Below are positions 60,533 through 64,000 of a DNA stretch of 64,000 nt, piece by piece. The translations under genes were made by a program, and so were the position numbers. The number at the start of each line of letters is the position of its first letter. Positions within the stretch are counted from its first letter, which is position 1. Where the stretch lies: assembly GCF_958405655.1 (NCBI RefSeq), contig NZ_CATYWO010000002.1:806001-870000 (forward strand). Reading direction: 5' to 3'. The stretch comes from Ralstonia condita (lineage in GTDB: Bacteria > Pseudomonadota > Gammaproteobacteria > Burkholderiales > Burkholderiaceae). Below the pieces are notes generated by a model. That model saw only the letters and a list, made by a program, of their open reading frames with translations. It did not search any database and was not told where the DNA came from.

Positions 60533-61003
60533 TCAGGCCCTGACCGAAACGAGCGGCGGTTGCGCCGGTGCAATGGCCTCCGCGCTGGCGGGATGGGCTG
60601 CCTGCGCGGCCTGAGGCTGGCGCGCCTGCTGGCGGGCATCGGCGGCTGTGGATGCGCCAGTGATTTTGTCCGTGATACGCGCTTTCGTGGCTGCATCCGC
60701 GCTGGCCGTGTTCGGCGCGTTGTGGCGGTTTGCAACTTGGGTTTCGGCCTGCTCCAGGCCTTTCTGGGCCTGCAGCTTCGCGATCTGTGCCTGCACGATC
60801 GCGATCTGCTGGCTCAGCAACTGCGCCTGTTCCTTGGTCCGGTCGGGAGGCAGTCCCTGGTTGGGCAGATTCGCCATCGACTTCTGCAGATTCTTGAGCT
60901 GGCGCTGCAGACGCTCGATTTCATTGGCCGAACTGCTCCCGCTGCCCGAGGCGCCGGCGGCCGCAGTACTGGAAACGGAAGAGGAAGAGAGTTGCATCGC
61001 CAT
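60533..61003 (-). CDS. FlxA-like flagellar-regulon protein
   Basis: 156 residues from MAMQLSSSSVSSTAAAG. The N-terminal Ser/Ala/Gly-rich stretch precedes a coiled coil, SANEIERLQRQLKNLQKSMA with QAQLLSQQIAIVQAQIAKLQ, which is the FlxA-like family pattern. The tail is Ala/Gln-rich and disordered. FlxA is a class 3 flagellar gene in Escherichia coli; here the gene has its own sigma-28 promoter and neighbours flhDC, which supports a role in motility. Molecular function unknown. Confidence 0.8.
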   Translation of the reverse strand: MAMQLSSSSVSSTAAAGASGSGSSSANEIERLQRQLKNLQKSMANLPNQGLPPDRTKEQAQLLSQQIAIVQAQIAKLQAQKGLEQAETQVANRHNAPNTASADAATKARITDKITGASTAADARQQARQPQAAQAAHPASAEAIAPAQPPLVSVRA

Positions 61004-61023
61004 CTCGCTGATCAGTACGCCTG

Positions 61024-61050
61024 TGATCGGTCGGCGCGCAGAAAACTTTA
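61024..61050 (-). promoter_or_regulatory. Sigma-28 (FliA) promoter of the FlxA-like gene
   Basis: On the minus strand TAAAGTTT (61043-61050) and ACCGATCA (61024-61031) are separated by exactly 11 bases. This matches the FliA consensus TAAAGTTT-N11-GCCGATAA at 14 of 16 positions. The -10 is about 20 bases from the start codon. Confidence 0.8.
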
Positions 61051-61288
61051 GGTGCGGACGCGGAAATCTTTCGATTTCGGTGCCGTCGGCCAGCCCATCT
61101 GCGAAGGGGAAGGCTCGGTGGGGCGCGCGCGATCGGATGGCCCGGGCGGGCAAACGCTCCGCATTCGTCAGTGGCGAACGGCCGGAGGTGCAGTTGCGTC
61201 AACGCTTCTTCCGGTTCATTTGCCGGGCCGAATTTTGTCTCGATAGAGGTGACACGTCCTTTTAATCGTGACGAAAACGTCAGAGGCC

Positions 61289-61397
61289 TCCTACAAGATC
61301 ACGGTCAATCTGTAAGAGCACTCCTACAAATCTGGCTGAAAGGATGTCTCGGCTGTCCTACAAGACCTGTAGGACAGGGGTAAGAAGTGTCCTACAA
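61289..61397 (+). repeat. Phased array of four TCCTACAA motifs upstream of flhDC
   Basis: TCCTACAA starts at 61289, 61322, 61356 and 61390, i.e. 33, 34 and 34 bp apart. A fifth, weaker copy (CCTACAA) lies at 61611, and the reverse TGTAGG at 61644. Preceding GTAAGA elements occur at 61312 and 61380. The 900-bp span 61004-61903 between the FlxA-like gene and flhD contains this array and no gene that I can support. It also has an AT-rich palindrome GCAATTTAATTGC at 61472-61484. Confidence 0.75.
61353..61377. promoter_or_regulatory. Perfect palindrome within the flhDC upstream array
   Basis: CTGTCCTACA (61353-61362) and TGTAGGACAG (61368-61377) form a perfect 10-bp inverted repeat over AGACC. 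The TCCTACA/TGTAGGA form resembles sites of NarL/LuxR-type response regulators such as EvgA and BvgA. In this lineage such regulators are known to control flhDC, but the binder here is unidentified. Confidence 0.65.
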
Positions 61398-61903
61398 GCG
61401 GTTAACCCGGCATCCGATGCTCACAGTCGTAGAAGTGCGACGCGCCAGAAGTCAATTTGTGGCGACTTTAGGCAATTTAATTGCTATTTTTTTGATGAGA
61501 GTAGGGTAAATACGTGTCAAACGCCCGCTTTAGCGCATCGTACACCTCGACTGGTGGTGGCGGCAAACGCTTCATTTGCAACGTTTATTAACAGATTTGT
61601 ACGAAGATAGCCTACAAGAAAACGGATTACCTCACCCCTCTGATGTAGGGGGCGACCCTTCTTTACTTACCCCGACCGGAAACCCACAATGTGTTCAACA
61701 GAAAACAACTTCACCATGTCTTTAGCGACGTGAGTAAGAAGGCGGCAGAAAGGCCGGTCACGGCACCGACTGCCAGGAACATCCGATCTGTGGGGATTGG
61801 TGAACGCCCGGCGAGGGTAGGCGCAAAGACATAACGCGCCACCGGACAGCACCATGCGTGATCGGATGCAGGTTGTACTTTTACTGCACACGACGGGACA
61901 TAC

Positions 61904-62221
61904 ATGGACACGCAAGACATTGTTTCCGAGATCAGCGAGCTGAATCTCACCTATCTGATGCTTGCCCAGCAGATGCTGGCCAAGGATCGCGATGCCGCTC
62001 TGTTTCGCCTCGGCATCTCTGAAGAACTGGCTGACATCCTGCTGACGATGTCGCCCGCGCAGATCGTCAAGCTGGCCAGCACGAACATGCTGCTGTGCCG
62101 CTTCCGCTTCGACGATCACGCCATCCTGGGTCTGGTGACCCAGCCGCACCGTGACAAGGGCCTGCAGCAATCGCAAATGTCGATCCTGCTGGCGCGTCAG
62201 GCGGTTGAGCAGATCAACTGA
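61904..62221 (+). CDS. flhD: Flagellar master regulator subunit FlhD
   Basis: 105 residues, full length for FlhD. ISELNLTYLMLAQQMLAKDR and DRDAALFRLGISEELADILL are the conserved N-terminal helices, and SPAQIVKLASTNMLLCRFRF matches the core fold with its interdimer cysteine. It combines with FlhC as a heterohexamer to activate class 2 flagellar promoters. It lies 76 bp before the flhC start. Confidence 0.97.
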   Translation: MDTQDIVSEISELNLTYLMLAQQMLAKDRDAALFRLGISEELADILLTMSPAQIVKLASTNMLLCRFRFDDHAILGLVTQPHRDKGLQQSQMSILLARQAVEQIN

Positions 62222-62297
62222 GTCTTTTGCGGCGGTTCTTCGCCGGCTCAGTGGTTGCGGAATTGGGATGGGTAGCAAGCGTAGCGGGAGCAGTGCC

Positions 62298-62858
62298 ATG
62301 CGTCACACCAGCGTCATGAATGAAGTCGAGCAGATCCACCTTGCAGCGGAATTGATTTCGCTCGGTGCGCGTCTGCAACTGCTGGAACAGGAAACCACGC
62401 TCAGCCGTGAGCGTCTGGTCAGGCTGTACAAGGAAATCCGTGGTGAATCTCCGCCCAAGGGCATGCTGCCGTTCTCGGCGGACTGGTTCCTGACGTGGTC
62501 GCCCAACATACACTCGTCGATCTTCCTGAACATCTACCGCTTTCTGGGCGAGAACAGCCGCAGCACCGGGGTGCGCCGCCTGATCTCGGCCTACAAGCTT
62601 TACCAGGAACACATTCACGTCCACGAACAGGAAGAGGTGCTCTCGATCACCCGCGCGTGGATGATGCTGAAGTTCTTTGAAGGAAAAATGCTGCACACCG
62701 TGAAGTGCAAGCGCTGCACGGGCCATTTCGTGGCCCACGCAGACGACCTGCACCAGGATTTTGTGTGCGGCGTGTGCCAGCCGCCGTCACGCGCAGGCAA
62801 GAAAAAGCGCGTAGCTGGCCAGGTCGATGCGGTCGCGGACAAGACGATCGACGCCTGA
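62298..62858 (+). CDS. flhC: Flagellar master regulator subunit FlhC
   Basis: 186 residues from MRHTSVMNEVEQIHLAAELI, after GCGGGAGCAGTGCC; longer in-frame starts upstream lack such a site. SLGARLQLLEQETTLSRERL and YKEIRGESPPKGMLPFSADW are family landmarks. The zinc site is a CKRC...CGVC pair of CxxC motifs near the C terminus. It carries the DNA-binding role in FlhD4C2. The C-terminal basic tail KKKRVAGQVD extends the common length slightly. Confidence 0.97.
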   Translation: MRHTSVMNEVEQIHLAAELISLGARLQLLEQETTLSRERLVRLYKEIRGESPPKGMLPFSADWFLTWSPNIHSSIFLNIYRFLGENSRSTGVRRLISAYKLYQEHIHVHEQEEVLSITRAWMMLKFFEGKMLHTVKCKRCTGHFVAHADDLHQDFVCGVCQPPSRAGKKKRVAGQVDAVADKTIDA

Positions 62859-62993
62859 ACGGCGTTTGACGGGAACACGGGACGTACGGGAACAACGGGA
62901 ACCGCCGGTCAGACCGGCATACAACAACACAACCCAGAGCACAGAGCAGGAAAGTCAAGGGCTCAGACAGCATATAAAAGGGGAAGGGGGTAG

Positions 62994-63028
62994 GCCGGTC
63001 GCGGGCAACTGCAGACCGGCATTTTTTT
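62994..63028 (+). terminator. First terminator after flhDC
   Basis: GCCGGTC (62994-63000) pairs with GACCGGC (63014-63020) over a 13-base loop, followed by ATTTTTTT. Confidence 0.85.
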
Positions 63029-63048
63029 GCCGCCGCGCGTGAGTGAGG

Positions 63049-63078
63049 GGACGGAAAGCGATTTCCGTCCTTTTTTTT
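63049..63078 (+). terminator. Second, stronger terminator after flhDC
   Basis: GGACGGAAA (63049-63057) pairs with TTTCCGTCC (63062-63070) around GCGA and is followed by eight T, a very strong intrinsic terminator only 28 bp past the first. The remaining 200 bp to motA hold no gene, but must contain its promoter; I did not find a consensus sigma-28 site. Confidence 0.93.
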
Positions 63079-63286
63079 GTGCGTTGTGCCGGCGACGCCC
63101 CTCGTGGGCAGGGTGGCGCTCAAGCCGCCCGTTTTGCTGCCGTTCTTGTTGGAGAAGGGCGCGGCGCCCTGGTTTTACCTCGCCGCGCAGCAGTAAAACC
63201 CGGCGCTCAAGCCTTCAGTTAACCGGGGGGATGCCGTTATTCCCCCTTGTATTGATCGCAGGATCGCCCATTCAGGAGTTCGCCCC

Positions 63287-64000
63287 GTGCTAGTCGCCAT
63301 CGGTTACATCGTGATTCTCGCCTCGGTGTTCGGCGGCTACATGCTGGCCGGGGGGCACCTTGGGCCGCTGTTCCAGCCGACCGAACTGCTGATCATCTTC
63401 GGCGCCGGCATCGGCGCCTTTGTCGTCGGCAATGACAAGAAGGCCATCAATGCCACGGTCAAGGCGCTGCCGGGCCTGTTCAAGGGTTCGAAGTACACCA
63501 AGTCCCTCTACATGGAAGTGATGGCGCTGCTGTATGTGGTGCTGTCCAAGATCCGCCGCGAAGGGATGATGTCGATCGAAGCCGACATCGAAGCCCCGCA
63601 CGAAAGCACGCTGTTCGCCAATTACCCCGCCATCCAGGCCGATCACCACGCGCTGGATTTCATCTGCGATTACCTGCGCCTGATGGTCGGCGGCAACCTG
63701 AATCCGTTCCAGATCGAAGCGCTGATGGATCAGGAAATCGACACCCACCACCATGAAGCCGAACAACCGGCCCGCATCATCACCAAGGTGGGCGACGCCA
63801 TGCCGGCCTTCGGCATCGTGGCCGCCGTGATGGGCGTGGTGCACACCATGGGCTCGGTCGGCCTGCCGCCAGCGGAGCTCGGCAAGCTGATCGCGTCCGC
63901 GCTGGTTGGTACGTTCCTCGGCATCTTGCTGGCGTACGGCTTCATCGGGCCGCTGGGCTCGCTGCTGGAGCAGCGCGCCGAAGAATCGACCAAGTTGTTC
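63287..64000 (+). CDS. motA: Flagellar stator protein MotA (truncated by the window edge)
   Basis: The first 238 residues are visible from GTG 63287, preceded by CAGGAGTTCGCCCC. VAIGYIVILASVFGGYMLAG is the first membrane helix, then LLIIFGAGIGAFVVGND. GKLIASALVGTFLGILLAYG and PARIITKVGDAMPAFGIVAA match MotA's third and fourth helices with the conserved Pro near the cytoplasm. With MotB it forms the proton channel that drives the motor. GTG is the likely start. The frame runs on beyond 64000. Confidence 0.96.
   Translation, partial: MLVAIGYIVILASVFGGYMLAGGHLGPLFQPTELLIIFGAGIGAFVVGNDKKAINATVKALPGLFKGSKYTKSLYMEVMALLYVVLSKIRREGMMSIEADIEAPHESTLFANYPAIQADHHALDFICDYLRLMVGGNLNPFQIEALMDQEIDTHHHEAEQPARIITKVGDAMPAFGIVAAVMGVVHTMGSVGLPPAELGKLIASALVGTFLGILLAYGFIGPLGSLLEQRAEESTKLF

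Noticed and set aside
61289..61397. CRISPR array suggested by regularly spaced repeats
   Set aside because: The repeat is only 8 bp, the spacers are 25-26 bp with internal motifs, and no cas genes are near. A regulatory array is more likely.
63181..63240. Sigma-28 promoter for motA (TAAA at 63193, GCCGTTAT at 63233)
   Set aside because: The spacing between candidate -35 and -10 elements does not fit 11 bases in any combination tried.
1..64000. tRNA, rRNA and insertion-sequence genes
   Set aside because: I saw no cloverleaf-like cluster, no rRNA segments and no transposase motifs while reading the window; a dedicated scan could still find a short one.

Overview
The window looks like a secondary-replicon (chromosome 2 or megaplasmid type) segment of a Ralstonia-like betaproteobacterium. 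It is GC-rich, and it has a copper nitrite reductase fused to a C-terminal cytochrome c domain (the arrangement described in Ralstonia pickettii), an MprF-AcvB pair, FlhDC/MotA, many LysR, AraC and GntR regulators, and a multi-copy intergenic repeat with a conserved fold. The genus is inferred from gene content and style; no database was searched.

Layout. Bases 1-87 are the tail of a probable cyanophycin synthetase, followed by two inverted copies of a structured repeat (130-641). From 718 come a flavin reductase-like protein and a GNAT protein. An AraC regulator (1805-2815, minus) faces a valine/isobutyrate catabolic operon (2987-10354): acyl-CoA dehydrogenase, acyl-CoA synthetase, mmsA, mmsB, enoyl-CoA hydratase and 3-hydroxyisobutyryl-CoA hydrolase; a second acyl-CoA synthetase converges on it. 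Bases 12561-20106 are an envelope/secretion region: a cysteine-rich repeat lipoprotein with a DsbA-like thioredoxin, a ClC channel, a kexin-like subtilase lipoprotein with a small secreted partner, and an AraC regulator with a possible FNR-like cysteine extension. mprF-acvB (21093-25495) makes and turns over lysyl-phosphatidylglycerol. Next are a SulP transporter, a YheO-type regulator with a PLP dehydratase and RidA, a PilZ protein, a LysR/PACE efflux pair, an ABC importer with a GntR regulator, and the denitrification genes.

Denitrification (37492-43216). DUF2249-norB and nirK-nirV-sco diverge from a 233-bp region holding an FNR/Dnr-type box and an NsrR-type palindrome. On the norB side the FNR box, a -10 element and the predicted start have textbook class II spacing, with the NsrR site over the start. 

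The most unusual metabolic block is 43234-51438: a FAH-family hydrolase and GntR regulator diverging from an MFS transporter, an arylmalonate-decarboxylase-like protein (Gly78/Cys189), a complete dihydropyrimidinase-type cyclic amidohydrolase, a hydantoin-racemase-like protein in which both expected catalytic cysteines appear to be alanine, a LysR regulator and an AEC transporter. No carbamoylase is present, so the pathway is probably not ordinary hydantoin use.

The right end has CoA-transferase subunits with a HCCA-isomerase-like protein and a Crp/Fnr regulator, a CPA2 antiporter, a FMN reductase, a 31-residue membrane protein, a ClpP-like membrane protein, a FlxA-like gene with a good sigma-28 promoter, and flhDC followed by tandem terminators and motA. 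Upstream of flhDC, four TCCTACAA motifs recur every 33-34 bp, one of them in a perfect 10-bp-arm palindrome.

The best candidates for undescribed biology are the covarying repeat, the flhDC motif array, the cysteine-altered racemase-fold cluster, and the AraC protein with an FNR-spaced cysteine motif.
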